From NCBI GenBank assembly GCA_038373885.1, contig JAWZYV010013143.1:1-64000 (forward strand): DNA of 64,000 bases, written 5' to 3'. The notes under the pieces are model-generated. The model saw nothing but the letters and a program-made list of their open reading frames with translations. It was not told the DNA's origin and did not search any database. Made by a program: the position numbers and the translations under genes. This stretch comes from Cheiracanthium punctorium. Lineage: Eukaryota; Arthropoda; Arachnida; Araneae; Cheiracanthiidae. Below, in pieces: positions 35,670 to 46,869 of the stretch; the stretch's first letter is position 1, and each line of letters begins with the position of its first letter.

Positions 35670-36388
35670 TAGAGATGAGTTCGGGCTCATTTTTTGAAGC
35701 CCGAGCCCGAGGACTTTTAATCCGAGCCCGAGCAATATTATTTAAGTCGAAGCCCGAGCCCGAAATTTCAGCTAAGATAAAAAAAATCCAATTAATTCAT
35801 TGATAGTATACTATGAATGTTGCCGTTTGTGCAAATTAAAGACGAAGAGTTGCAAACTCTCAATGCACTTTCTAATTCTTTATATAATGTTTATCAAATA
35901 ATGTCGGATCTCATAACTAACTAATCAATATAAGCCGCCGCGCCGTTCTGAAATATCCAAAGAGCTTAACGCACCTTCTAGGCGTCAGTACCGCTATTTT
36001 TTTTTATAAGTACAGTCAACTCCGGTCATAGTGAACCCGGATATAGTGAACCATCGGCTATAGTGAACGCAAACCATTAGTGCCGATTCACATACAGTAT
36101 CTCTATCCATCATGAAGACACTTGGGTTTTACTGAACTTCGGATATAGTGGACGAAATTGGATGGTCCGCAGAGGTTCACTATAACCGGAGTTGACTGTA
36201 CTTTTATTTCCCTCGTGAATCACTTTTTAAAATATGTTTCAAGGAGTGTGTTCAATAAAGGAGAAATTGTTCACGAGCCCGAGCCCGCCTGAGCCCGAAC
36301 GCAATTGTGAATTACAGAGCCCGAGCCCGGTTCGGGCCCGGGCTCGGACTCGGGCTTTCGGGCTCGGGCTGAGCCCGTCTCATCTCTA
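35670..36388 (-). mobile_element. hAT MITE, GAGCCCG family, copy 2 (719 bp), interrupted
   Basis: Ends TAGAGATGAGTTCGGGCTC and GAGCCCGTCTCATCTCTA. A perfect 8-bp duplication, GTCAGTAG, lies at 35662-35669 and 36389-36396. It is inverted relative to copies 1 and 3. A pogo MITE sits inside at 36013-36198; without it and its extra TA the copy would be 531 bp, close to copy 1. Confidence 0.95.
36013..36198. mobile_element. pogo/Tigger MITE nested in hAT MITE copy 2
   Basis: The TIR is CAGTCAACTCCGGTCATAGT, inverted at the right end. TA flanks both sides (36011-36012, 36199-36200). Internal TATAGTGAAC motifs repeat. Copy 1 of the host family gives the unoccupied site, AAGTACTTTTA with a single TA. 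Confidence 0.95.
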
Positions 36389-36657
36389 GTCAGTAGTGAC
36401 GAAAGGGTTAAAGCATGCACATTGTATTTTACTTGTAGTGCAATTTAAAAACGACAAAGTTTTATTCAATTTTAAAATTTGTTTTATTATCAATTTTAAC
36501 TGTAGACTAATTTATAACACACAATTTGTTTTTGAAATATCTCTCAAGCTCGCTTATTTTCATATTTTATATACGTATATTTTAATATCTTTCATTCCGT
36601 GAAATATACATAATTTTCGTTCGTAAAGCTATGGGAAACCATCTTATTATCAAATTA

Positions 36658-37204
36658 CAGTCGAACCTCGATTTAACGTACTTTGATTTAACGAATTATC
36701 CGATTTAACGAATATTTTTTCAATATATTTTGACAAAAAGGGTGCTGAAATGCTCTGATTTAACGAATTTTTAGCTTTGATTTAACGAACAATCGCTGAA
36801 ATAAAATTCGCATAAAAGTAAAACTTTGAATTTTTCGCACACAAAATTAATATCGACAAAGAGCTTTGGAAAGTCAAAACAAAGCCACAAAAACAAAGCA
36901 CTATCAAGGAATACTTTCCAAAGTGCCAATAAGTGTGTATGGTATCATGTATTGAGTTTTAAGAACAAGTAACATTAAAGAATTTGGAAAATTTTTAAGT
37001 TGATCTCCTAACGTATGACTTATAATTTTTAAGCTTGCAGTAAACAATCATCATTCGTTTTTTCATATCAATATCTAGGGTATTTTGCATTAATATTTTT
37101 ATACAATACTCTTTACAAAAATTCGTATTCGATTTAACGAATTGCTTCGATTCAACGAATAGATTTGTGGGTCCCAATCAATTCGTCAATTCGAGGTTCG
37201 ACTG
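36658..37204. mobile_element. pogo/Tigger MITE (547 bp) with GATTTAACGAA repeats
   Basis: The left end CAGTCGAACCTCGATTTAAC is inverted at the right (GAATTCGAGG-type, ending CGAACCTC...ACTG in reverse complement). TA flanks both sides (36656-36657, 37205-37206). At least five GATTTAACGAA-like repeats lie in the left 130 bp. No transposase. Confidence 0.9.
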
Positions 37205-37561
37205 TATAAGCACAACCAATGGCTTTGCTTATCAGTTGATAATTAAAAATATTTTGAATAATAAATAAAATTCTTTACGCCGTATGTGAACGCCATGGAC
37301 TTCTTACAAAACCTATTGTTGGTGTAATGCAGGAAAGAAGTGGCATTTTATAACATTCCGCTTTAAATAAAAGGTGTAATGTCGATGAGGGTTGGTTACG
37401 TGCCGTATCAATTTTGTCTCAAAAGCTTTTCGTTTAAAACATGTTTCGAAATTTAAGAGAAACGTCCCTTTTCCACCGTTAATTTTGATACGTTTATACT
37501 TAAAGCAAATTTCATTTAAAAATAAAAACTGTATGCTGAAGAATATGCAGTAGGGGGGGGG

Positions 37562-37737
37562 GAAGTGGCGGATTAATGCTAGTTGGTCGGGGGGGGGGGT
37601 TAGTTTGTCTGTGGGGGCAGTTAGTTAGAAGATTGACATATACATCCATTTTATGGAAATAAAATAGGATCGTTTACATTATTTTTTTTTCTCGGGGGGC
37701 GGTCGCCACCTCTGCCCCCCCCTTTAATCCGCACTTG
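37562..37737. mobile_element. hAT-like MITE in a G-rich context
   Basis: The left GAAGTGGCGGATTAATG and right CTTTAATCCGCACTTG are inverted. Flanks are G runs, so the target duplication is ambiguous. Confidence 0.5.
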
Positions 37738-38192
37738 AGGGGGGTATCGTATGTTCCCCTTTGTTGGGGGTGCACTATGTTAAAGGGCTGGGAGTCTGCC
37801 ATAATGAATATTAAAAAGTTGAAACCAATAACAGCGATTTTGATAAACGAAAAATATATTTTCCGTGAACATGAAGATTAATTCTGCGGAAACATGTTTG
37901 CTTCACTCTCTTCATCATTTTATTCACATAGTTATTTAAAAATGGTATAAAAACTTCATTTTTTGCGTTTTCTTTACCTATGTTACACTTAAAAAATATT
38001 TTTAAAAAGAAGAGAGAGCTTTCCCCCCCGAGTATTGATATATACATATAAAGTTATTAGTGCACACTAGTAACTAGTGCCCTAGTTACTAGTGTGATAA
38101 TGCGAGTATGGTTAACTATAAGTTTTTAAAATTCTGTTTGAAAAATAATATTTTCGTCAATCGAAATTTCCTTCAAAGGCACTAATGTTTAA

Positions 38193-38467
38193 CCCATTTA
38201 TGCCTAGTGTCCCTTTTTTGGGACGGCATTTTCGCTATTGGTCGAAAACGTTATTTATTTTTCCTAGCCTTTATTCATGAGTATCGAGCCTCAACTCTAC
38301 AAAATATTTTAACATGACAATGTAGGATGTTGATATTTTGATTTTTATGCATAATGATTTTAAAAGAAATCATCCCTTGTTCAAGAAGTTGACATCAGAA
38401 ATTTATCTATTATTTCTTTATCAGTAAAAATCGAAGAAAGTCGCAAAAATATCCAGGCACAAATGGG
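38193..38467. mobile_element. piggyBac-like MITE in a TTAA site (275 bp)
   Basis: TTAA flanks both sides (38189-38192, 38468-38471). The ends are CCCATTTATGCCTAG and, inverted, CCCATTTGTGCCTGG; the terminal CCC and TTAA target fit piggyBac. No ORF. Confidence 0.85.
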
Positions 38468-38471
38468 TTAA

Positions 38472-38943
38472 ATAGATGTGTATTGATTGAAGATGAAACA
38501 AACAAACAAAAGTATTAAACAAACGTACATCTTATTTAATTTTTCTGTCAGCAACCAGAAATAATTCACAATGTTGTTGCTTTTCATGCTCGAAAACTGA
38601 TGTCTAATGATTAATCAAACGGCAGCAAAGTGCTATACTTTGTTCCATCCATCATGGTCATACCTTTATCACAAATGCTATCATCCGACGGGACCTCACA
38701 GTACTGACTCTTCGTGAACACATCTAATGAAACTTCTGTACGTTACTATAGCCATATTAACCAGTTACCCAACGAAATAGTCCCTGAGTACCCTACCCTG
38801 ACTATGATCCATCAGAGTCCTGCAACAGGAAAAGACCCAAGGCCGTCCTCGTCGCTTTCGCTCCCTGTTGATCATCGTTTCCCTCTTCTACTTGCCTTCC
38901 ATGACTGATAGGCACTGATCAGGTCCCTGGGCAGCCCCTGAAT
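38472..38943. other. Non-coding DNA upstream of the split repeat
   Basis: GC-richer from about 38640 to 38935. The 64-residue + strand ORF at 38714-38908 has no recognised domain. Confidence 0.35.
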
Positions 38944-39946
38944 GTATACTGACGTCACGAAGTGTAGGTCGAAATATCCTAGGAGCGAGCTAGCTCTCAC
39001 GGTGATTTATACAGAGAAATAATTGTGGAAAACAAAGTTGAAATTATACTGAATATTTAAAAGCGTTAAGAGATCTTTAGTACTCATAATATCACAGCAA
39101 TCATAGATCTTTAATAATCATAATAAAAATATGCACCATAAGTAATCGAAATGGTATATTTCATATGGTGTATGCGTTAGATTGAAATTTTTTGGATTCT
39201 GCAAAAAATGTAGTTAAAATAATTAATAATCGAAATTCAGTTCCGGGATTTTTATCTAAACTCTTTAGAAACAAAATTGCACTTATTCAATTAAAAAAGC
39301 GCATCTAAGAGAGAAAAATTAAAAAGCAAATGATTAAGCTTTAAATTTATTATGAACAGTAAAAAAACAAATATATATATATATATATTACCATCAGTGC
39401 CGCACGCAGGATTTTAGTTTAGAGGGGGCGGGGGCTGGAGCTACAAATACTTCATAAAAAACTACTTTATAGAAAAACAGTATTCTGAACTCGGTTACAG
39501 TGACTTCGATTATAGTTATAACTCTCTTATCACGTTAAAATATTCTGCATCAATTGCTTATACAGCACAAGCCTAGTCGTAAATAATTATCTGATATTTT
39601 CAGTGGCACTGTGACCAAAAAATTACTGTATTTCATACACTAAGTATTTATATAAAAATCAACGTCCTTTTTTCAAATATTTTAGAAAAAATTTAGTAAA
39701 AAGACAATTTTTAAAAAACAAAATATTCCTACGCGGGTGGGCCTATGATTATAATGTTACTTTTTTTTTCAGAGTGATACCCGATAACAATTACAAAGTA
39801 ATAAAACAAAATTATTAGAACCTTTTTTTAAATATTTCAAATTAGAGTAATCGTTAATTTAAATTAAGTAATAGTTTATTATATATATATATATAAATAT
39901 AATATAAAATTAAAATAGCTAAACTTGCGTAGTATGGAATCCCAAG
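38944..39946 (+). repeat. 2.1-kb dispersed repeat, copy 1, left part
   Basis: Colinear with 60657-61678, with point changes and small indels. It begins near ACTGACGTCACGAAG and ends at GTAGTATGGAATCCCAAG. It includes a hAT-like terminus, CAGTGCCGCACGCAGGATTT, near 39397 that is also present in the other copy (61097). The right part of this copy resumes at 45764. Confidence 0.85.
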
Positions 39947-40312
39947 CGTGTAGTCTTCATTTCGCCGAATAGACCTTTTGACCCTACTTTTTGACAGTCC
40001 CCACTTCGCTCTCCTCCGAAGTGAGGGATCCTGTAAAAATTACTTCTCTGTTATCAGTCTTTCGAAATATCTAAAAACGGATCGGATGGGGACAGAGTCC
40101 CCTCTCGTTCGAAGCAGAACTTTTCTCTCCCCCCCCCCCTTGCAATGAAAAACTCCTCTCGGGAAGTTCTTGTCTGTCGTGCCCCCATGCACGTGTTGGG
40201 AAATCTTGACCTGTGACCTCCAGCTACATCCTACATGGTCAGAGGGAAAAGTCCAGTGGTAAAAAAATAGTTCTCAATCCAGTGAATGAGAGTACTATTA
40301 TAATACTAAAAT

Positions 40313-40623
40313 CAGTGACGTATATAGATTCGCTTAAACGTTCCAAAGTTACGGTTTATTTAAAATCTCATTGTTAATGGCGTAAATATAAAATTTTTGA
40401 ACTGGCCATTTTTTAATGATTGTTTTAAAATTTCGGGAGGTGCCCGGCCGCCCTCGGCCCGTGACTTGATTCGCTTATAACGCTCCAAATTAGCGGTTTT
40501 TAAAAAAATCTCATTGTTAATGGCGTTAATATTAATTTTTTAAACTGGCAGTTTTTTAATGATTGTTTCACAGTTTCGGGAGGGGTCCGCCCCCCCTGGG
40601 AACACTCGTTAAGTACGCCACTG
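40313..40623. mobile_element. MITE with a 141-bp internal tandem duplication
   Basis: The left CAGTGACGTATATAG and right TTAAGTACGCCACTG are roughly inverted. Two units starting GATTCGCTT at 40327 and 40468 are direct repeats with a 141-bp period. Flanking octamers ACTAAAAT and ACACTAAT match only in part, so the family is unsure (hAT-like). Confidence 0.6.
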
Positions 40624-40837
40624 ACACTAATTATGGATTTACTTGTCAAATTAATTCAAATTTAAATAAATATCAGAATACTGTGATAAATTATAGATGG
40701 AATAAATTTTCATTTTTAAGGACAATTACATTTTATAAAGTGTTATTAAAAATAAAAATTTTACAATAAAACTTTGAAGAGCATAAAAGAAATGTCACTT
40801 TGTAATTATTTGAAGGTTGTGTGTGTGTGATTAAGGC

Positions 40838-41058
40838 AAACCTGCGCGAGGGGTATCTGCCTAAGATGAGAGGTGCCTTGGTTAGGAGGACTTTCTAAGG
40901 GGTTCTAACGCGTATTCACGTTACATCTGGAGAAAACCTGCCAAAACTCCAGACCGTTAGATCGACGACCGCGCGATGGGACCGGAACCCAGAACCTTCA
41001 CACTTCGGCCGTCTACCTCAACCATTTTCAGTGATATAGCCATTGTGCCATGGTGAGG
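40838..41058 (-). repeat. SINE family A copy, well preserved
   Basis: Tail side GCAAACCTGCGCGAGGGGTA, then CTAACGCGTATTCACGTTAC, CATCTGGAGAAAACCTG, GTTAGATCGACGACCGCGCG and B-box complement GGAACCCAGAACC, ending near CCATTGTGCCATGGTG. Confidence 0.75.
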
Positions 41059-41599
41059 CTAATTATTTGAAGGAGTGGCGTAAAAATGATAACTTTCTGA
41101 AACTTTCATAAATAATTGTTTTAAAGTCTAAGCTTTGAAAAACAAACTTGGCCAGAAAAAAATGTGATTTTAAGTTCAAAATACATTTATTTTAATATTA
41201 GTAAAATTGAAAGAAAAAAATTTACTAAATTAAAAATAATAGATCCCCCTACCTCAATTTAACTCCCAATTTCCCAAAGAAAATTTTTATTTTGTGCTTG
41301 ACAAAGGCAAAACTTGAAATTTTTGCACTTCTACCTCATCAGGGAGCTTAGCTGGAGGTTTTAAACAGATATTTATACGGAAGAGGAGGTATAGCTGCCT
41401 AAAGATCTCCATTTATCATTGTAGCAATAGATAATCTACCTTATTTAGAAGATACAAAAATCTTTTTAGGGAAGCCCTCCCAATAAAATTAAGTCTAATC
41501 CTTACAATACAACGCAAAAAAAAAGCGCCCAATATCCAGTTATATACCATCTTCACATGCATTACAAAACAAATTTATGTCTATCTATAATAATAAAAA

Positions 41600-42270
41600 T
41601 CTGGAGTGACTCCACTCGACTTTCCGAACACTTGATACCAAGCGTTTAAATAAATTTCATTCAATTCAATCAGATCTAGTGTTCAGGCACTAGAGCACTT
41701 AAAATGATTTGAGTGTAAAGGCCGCAATCTATAAGAATACTTTTTTGTAGCTCTGCAAAAAACTGTACTGCGTGAACTCGCTAAAATTTAAGCAATATGT
41801 AAGACAGTGACCTATAACATGCGTACCTAATTGGATGTCAATCGAATAAACCATTTGGACACTAGCTCACTTTAAATGATTGCTTCCTTAAGCCGTAATA
41901 TATAAAATTTACCTCTTGCAAGTCTGTGAGCAAACTATTAGCTCCAAACATACAAAAATCTATGCAGATCATGAGACCGTCGTACTATACATACCCAATT
42001 TGAGCTCAACCGAATGCAGCCTAGACACTAGCGCACTTTCAGGAATTTATGTACATGGGCCGTAATGTAAAAGAACACCAATTTGTTGCCCTGTCAAAAA
42101 ACTATAAGTCCTATACACAGCAAAATCTATACATGCTGTGTGACGATGACCTACAATATACATACCCAATTTGAACTTCTTCGAATGCTCCCTTTTAGAC
42201 ACTAGCTCATTTTAAACGATTTGCTTCTATAGGCCGTAATGTATAAGAATTATTTTTTGCAATCACGTGA
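41600..42270 (+). repeat. Tandem repeats, four units of ~166-174 bp
   Basis: GACACTAGCTCACTTTAAA-type segments begin at about 41686, 41858, 42024 and 42198. They are followed in register by GGCCGTAATGTATAAGAAT and TACATACCCAATTTGA-type segments. Units are diverged. It could be a minisatellite core of a Helitron-like or other element; no ends were identified. Confidence 0.75.
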
Positions 42271-42515
42271 ACAAACTATAGTGTTGCAGAAAACTCTGCT
42301 ACATTCTTGGGTTCGTTGCTCTAAAATCCAGTATGTGTAGAAAGTTCTAATAAAAAGTCCGTTTGACAGGATGGAACTCTTAACTTCATTGCTTCTAGAA
42401 CTTGGTCGAACAGTCAGCTGTACAAAATTCACGGGCAGTGAGGGCCAGTAACGCAGTGGCGGATTTCCCAATAGGCGCCTGAGGCGGTAGGAAAATAATG
42501 ATAACTCTTTCACTC

Positions 42516-42992
42516 AGGGGCCGTGGTAGCCCAGTGGTTAAGGCGTTGGACTCGTAACCGGAAGGTTGCGGGTTCGATACCGGCGCACAACTAAAGACCA
42601 CCGTGTACATGCGGTGTACGTGCACGTTAAATCCGTGGTTCCGGAAGTCCTCTCGGCGGTCGCTAGCAGTTTCCGAGGGGTGCCAATTAGGGATGGACGC
42701 GAGACGAAAAATTGGCGTCTCGCAAAACAGCCGAAAAGCTTGTCTCGTCTCGCAAAAATCCCTATATCATAATGTTAAAAATGTTTGTCTCGTCTCGCAA
42801 AAAAGCTGTAAATCTCTGTCTCGTCTCGCAAAAAGTCGTCTCGCGTCCATCCCTAGTGCCAATATTCAGAAGTCCCACACCTTCTGATGAGGTTCCAAAT
42901 TGTGGCGGGAAAATCCGGGAAGGATGTACATGTAGCTCAAAGCGACACATTCAGTGACGCGAGCTGTAATCTCCTGGCAAACAAACAAACAA
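42516..42992 (+). repeat. SINE family B copy 2, full length, split by a hAT MITE
   Basis: The tRNA-like head (42517-42596) has an A-box TAGCCCAGTGGTT, a tRNA-Thr(CGT)-like anticodon loop CTCGTAA and a B-box GGTTCGATACC. A 200-bp body and an (AAAC)n tail follow. Flanks ACTCTTTCACTC (42504-42515) and ACTCTTTAACTC (42993-43004) are a 12-bp target duplication with one mismatch. The head has a mispaired anticodon stem and is not a functional tRNA. Confidence 0.9.
42688..42855. mobile_element. hAT MITE inside SINE B (168 bp)
   Basis: Perfect 19-bp TIRs, TAGGGATGGACGCGAGACG. A perfect 8-bp duplication, GTGCCAAT, lies at 42680-42687 and 42856-42863. The interior is mostly copies of TCTCGTCTCGCAAAA separated by short spacers. 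No ORF. Confidence 0.95.
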
Positions 42993-43004
42993 ACTCTTTA
43001 ACTC

Positions 43005-45763
43005 GTGAGCGCTGCTCTGAATTTTCTCCTCAGTTGTACGTGAAAATAAACAGCAATTCACAAATCCTGTCACACAGATGTACTTTTCTCCGTCGTTGTC
43101 CTCCAAGACACGGTGTTTAAAAAATGTGAATGTTGGGAATGTTGATGAAAATATAATGTCAACTAAGACATTAAAACTGTTTTTGATGAGTTGCGGGTGA
43201 AGATGGTGATAAATAAGATAATAATGATGAAACTGATCTTTCTGTTCCATCTTATGCTACTGCTTTAGGGGCCCTACAAAAACTGAGACGTTATCTGTAA
43301 CATTAAGACTTAATTTACAATAGAATAACATATTTTAATGAGTTAGAAAATATTGTATTGCAAACGATGCCTAAAAAAATAAACTACAGTACTGATGACA
43401 TTCTGATAAAGGAATGGTAGTACAATTAAAGTTTCTCCTATGTAAACTGAAATTATACGTACGTACACTCTATTTTTGAATTAAAAGTTAAACTAAATTG
43501 TATAGTTAAATATTTTAAAGTATAATATTACTCTTTTTAATTGAAAAAATATTAAGCATTTTTTTTTTCAAATGTTTTGTCTCTCATAATTTAGAATAGT
43601 TAGAAAATAAGACCCTTTCAGTTATACGCGATTTTAAACCGCTCCCTTAAAACGCGTAAAAGTGAGAGGTCACAGTATATTATTTAATATTCAATCGTTT
43701 ATTTCATTCCGCATTTTTCAAGTAACACGTTCCATAATATTTTTGAATTTAATTTTTCTAATTCATATATCAGGGCATTTATTGTCAGCGGGATAGATTT
43801 TCACTTTACTCTACTTAGGAAGTCATTTCCTTTTATATATTCCGATTGAAAATCAGCTCTATGGTTTCCTCGCCATCAGCATATATCTCTACATAGGCCA
43901 CGCCTGAACGATAAGTTTGCGCTGAATTATTACCCGAGACTATAACATTTAGCTAAAAAAAAGGGGTGTGGATATAATGCTAAGGGCAATGAAATAGTTA
44001 CAGATTCATAAAACAAATATTATTTTTCATAAAATTAGTTTCTCTCTTATTTTAAATTAAAATCAAAGCTTACAAATTTTTAAATTAAAAAACCATTTTG
44101 GGGGCCGGGGCGCTGGCCCGGAATGCCCAGCCGGAAATCAGACTCTGCCTGTGTCCCGTTGCTTGCTCCCACTGAGACCCACAGCATACACAAAGACCTG
44201 TTCTGGGAAGCAACGATGGACTCAGAAGGAAATTGCTCAGTTCACCAAATTTACTCCGTATCCGACGAACAGTGTAGGCGCCTCTTGCGAATAAACATGC
44301 ATACAAACTGATAGACAGGAAAATTCTCATTCTTTTATATATTTAGATTATTGCTGTATTTGGATGGCTTCATTAATACTGATTTTACTTAATATTATTT
44401 TGAGGTAGAATCAGGCCATTGATAGGGAATAGAATTAAGGATTTAAGAAAAATATATACACACGACGAATGTACACGTTAAATCTGCAGGGCCGATTCAG
44501 GATTATCAATTATGGTTGTTCAAAAGAATAACCTAATTAAAGAATAAACAAATTCTAATGAATTAAGTTATGAAAAGTATTTAATTATTTCTTTAATTTA
44601 TTATTTTCAAGAGGAAGTACTTGTTTATGTAAAAATCCAAAAGAAATTATTTTAATAACTAATCTACAACAGAACATGTATTATTTGTATGAATTATTTT
44701 ACACTGTAAAATTTTGTTGTATGTTGATACCAATAGAAATAATTGTGACAAAACTATAGTTCAGAAAAGTTTTTTTTAAACTTTAATTATTTATTTATTT
44801 GTGTGTGTGTGTGTGTTGGGGGGGGGGGGGGTCATGCAGAAACGGAAAAGCATGATGATTTATCTGAAAGCTCTTAAAATGTAGAAAGATAAAATAAAAA
44901 AGAAGCATAGGATATTTAAAAAACATTTAAAATGATACACAACACTTCAAAATAATTTTCACATTTAATTTTACAGCTGAGCCGAAGTACTTTTTAGAAA
45001 AATAAAAATATCTAAAAGATTAGTTTTTTTTAATCAAAAATTTTTTGAGCTTGTAATGTTACTATGAAAGTGAATAATGTGAATGTGACGAAATTTATAT
45101 AAGGTGATGTAAGTCATTAAGAACTGACCGGGGACAAACTAAAAGAAGTACTTTTACACTTCCAATAACATTTGTTTTTTATGTTTTGTCATGGGGAATA
45201 AAAAATCATTCAAAGTATTATAGGTGGTACTTTGAATGATTTTTTAATTAAGTAGATTTAATTAAGAATGATTTTTTAATTAAGTAGACATTTTTGTTTT
45301 GTTTTGATAAAACTGATTTCATCCATTCTGTAGTTACAGAGAAACAACCATCGACAAAAAGTATATTTCCTGAATGCAGACTACGGTTGTGGAGTGTCTT
45401 TTACAGAAAAAACAGGGGGGGGGGAACCCTCCACTCGCACAAAGAGAAGGGACAACTTAATGACGTTTTCTCACCCTCAAAACACCCAAGGTTATACGAA
45501 AACGATCCCATTGACCTCTGTAATGCAGCAGTCACCGTACGTGGTACGTACAAGCCAGAAACCAGACCCCCGGATCAGACCACAAGGCACACCTTGATAT
45601 TTTATAGACAACCCCCGTTTTAACCCCGATTTTTAGTGACCGGGTCCCTAATAAATCATTCTCTAGCCCACCTTCTACTTCCGGGTTTTCGGCAAAATAA
45701 TACCTAAACCGGAAAATGGAGTGCGTACTCACATTTCAATTTAAAAGAAAAACAAAAATAGCT
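43005..45763. other. Non-coding DNA between SINE B and the resumed repeat
   Basis: A GC-richer patch at 44098-44310 and another at 45400-45720 are unidentified. (GT)n then G13 lies at about 44801-44831. No gene recognised. Confidence 0.4.
45201..45244. repeat. Perfect 17-bp hairpin with adjacent direct repeat
   Basis: AAAAATCATTCAAAGTA (45201-45217), a 10-nt loop, then its exact reverse complement (45228-45244). GAATGATTTTTTAATTAAGT recurs just downstream, at about 45267. Confidence 0.85.
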
Positions 45764-46869
45764 AGGTTTCTGCAGGTTACCTGACAAAAGGAGTCGTTTT
45801 ACGAAACCTGGGGATACGACCATAGCTATAAGGAACAAACCAACGTGGGTATATATATATATATTAGAAGTTTAATACAATAATATAATTATTTATATCA
45901 ATTAATAGCTTTAAAAATAAATTACATGTGTGATACAATCAAAGCTGAGGCAAATAAATGGAATCTTTTAAACTTTAGTCAAACTCTCCAGAAACAGACA
46001 ACAATTTTAATTAGTAAAGACAAACAAATTGCAGTCGAAGCATTTGTAATATTATTGCACTCAAATGATGCTAGAAAACAATTTGTACTATGTTATGTAT
46101 TACTAAAATCCTTGATATCTCTTTGAAATGCGGAATTCGAAAAAAATTAACTAAAGTATTATTAAAGAATATAACAATAAATCTTCAATAGGGATAGATG
46201 ATAAAAGTTAATATTTTCATAATACATTATTCGTTCTATTTATTCCTTTTTTTAAGTAAAGCTTTCATTTAAATAACTCATTACTTTCTTTAATTTTCTT
46301 TAAGGAAACTTGGAATTGAATATTCTAGCTACATTAAGCCTACATTTTGAAATTATAGTGAGTTCATGTAGATTATAGTATATACATAAGAAAGCAATAT
46401 ATTAGTTTCTATTAATATAAACAGGGCATTTTCTTACTTACTAGATTTTTCCTTCCTAATTCCTTGAGATATTCCCGGGACTAAATGATAGATCCTCCGC
46501 GATTTTTCCCCGCACGATGGACGGCTTTCTCCGTTATGCCGCCGATCGCTGTGTGAGTGGACACTGCGGACATTATCTCGATATACGAATCCCACATATT
46601 TCCTTAAAACGAACAACTTCTATCAATTTTGTTTTAAGCACACGCATAGCTTTCTTCTTGCGTATTTTATGAAATAATATGCTTAATTAAGATAGTTTTG
46701 AAAGCATAGAGCTGGATGGTGACAAAACAAAACAAAGAGCACTTTTCAAAAGTCCCGCGTTACTGTGGCGTGTGGCGTAGGTGACGGAGAAAAGGTCGGG
46801 GGGAAGATGAACTACCCTCGTGACGTCACAGAGGAATTTTTATGATAGGTAGGCGGCTTGTCCTTCATA
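45764..46869 (+). repeat. 2.1-kb dispersed repeat, copy 1, right part
   Basis: Colinear with 61692-62781, starting AGGTTTCTGCAGGTTACCTG and ending near GTGACGTCACAGAGG and GTCCTTCAT. The short ORFs in it are not conserved in the other copy. Confidence 0.85.

Noticed and set aside
41600..42270. CRISPR array
   Set aside because: The direct repeats are long, diverged and contiguous units of ~170 bp without unique spacers, in eukaryotic DNA.
42524..42596. tRNA-Thr gene
   Set aside because: The A- and B-boxes and CTCGTAA loop are there, but the stem is mispaired and the sequence continues into a SINE body and tail with a target duplication.
45294..45732. Overlapping ORFs in a GC-richer patch
   Set aside because: No known domain in any of the three frames, and a G run sits inside; origin unknown.
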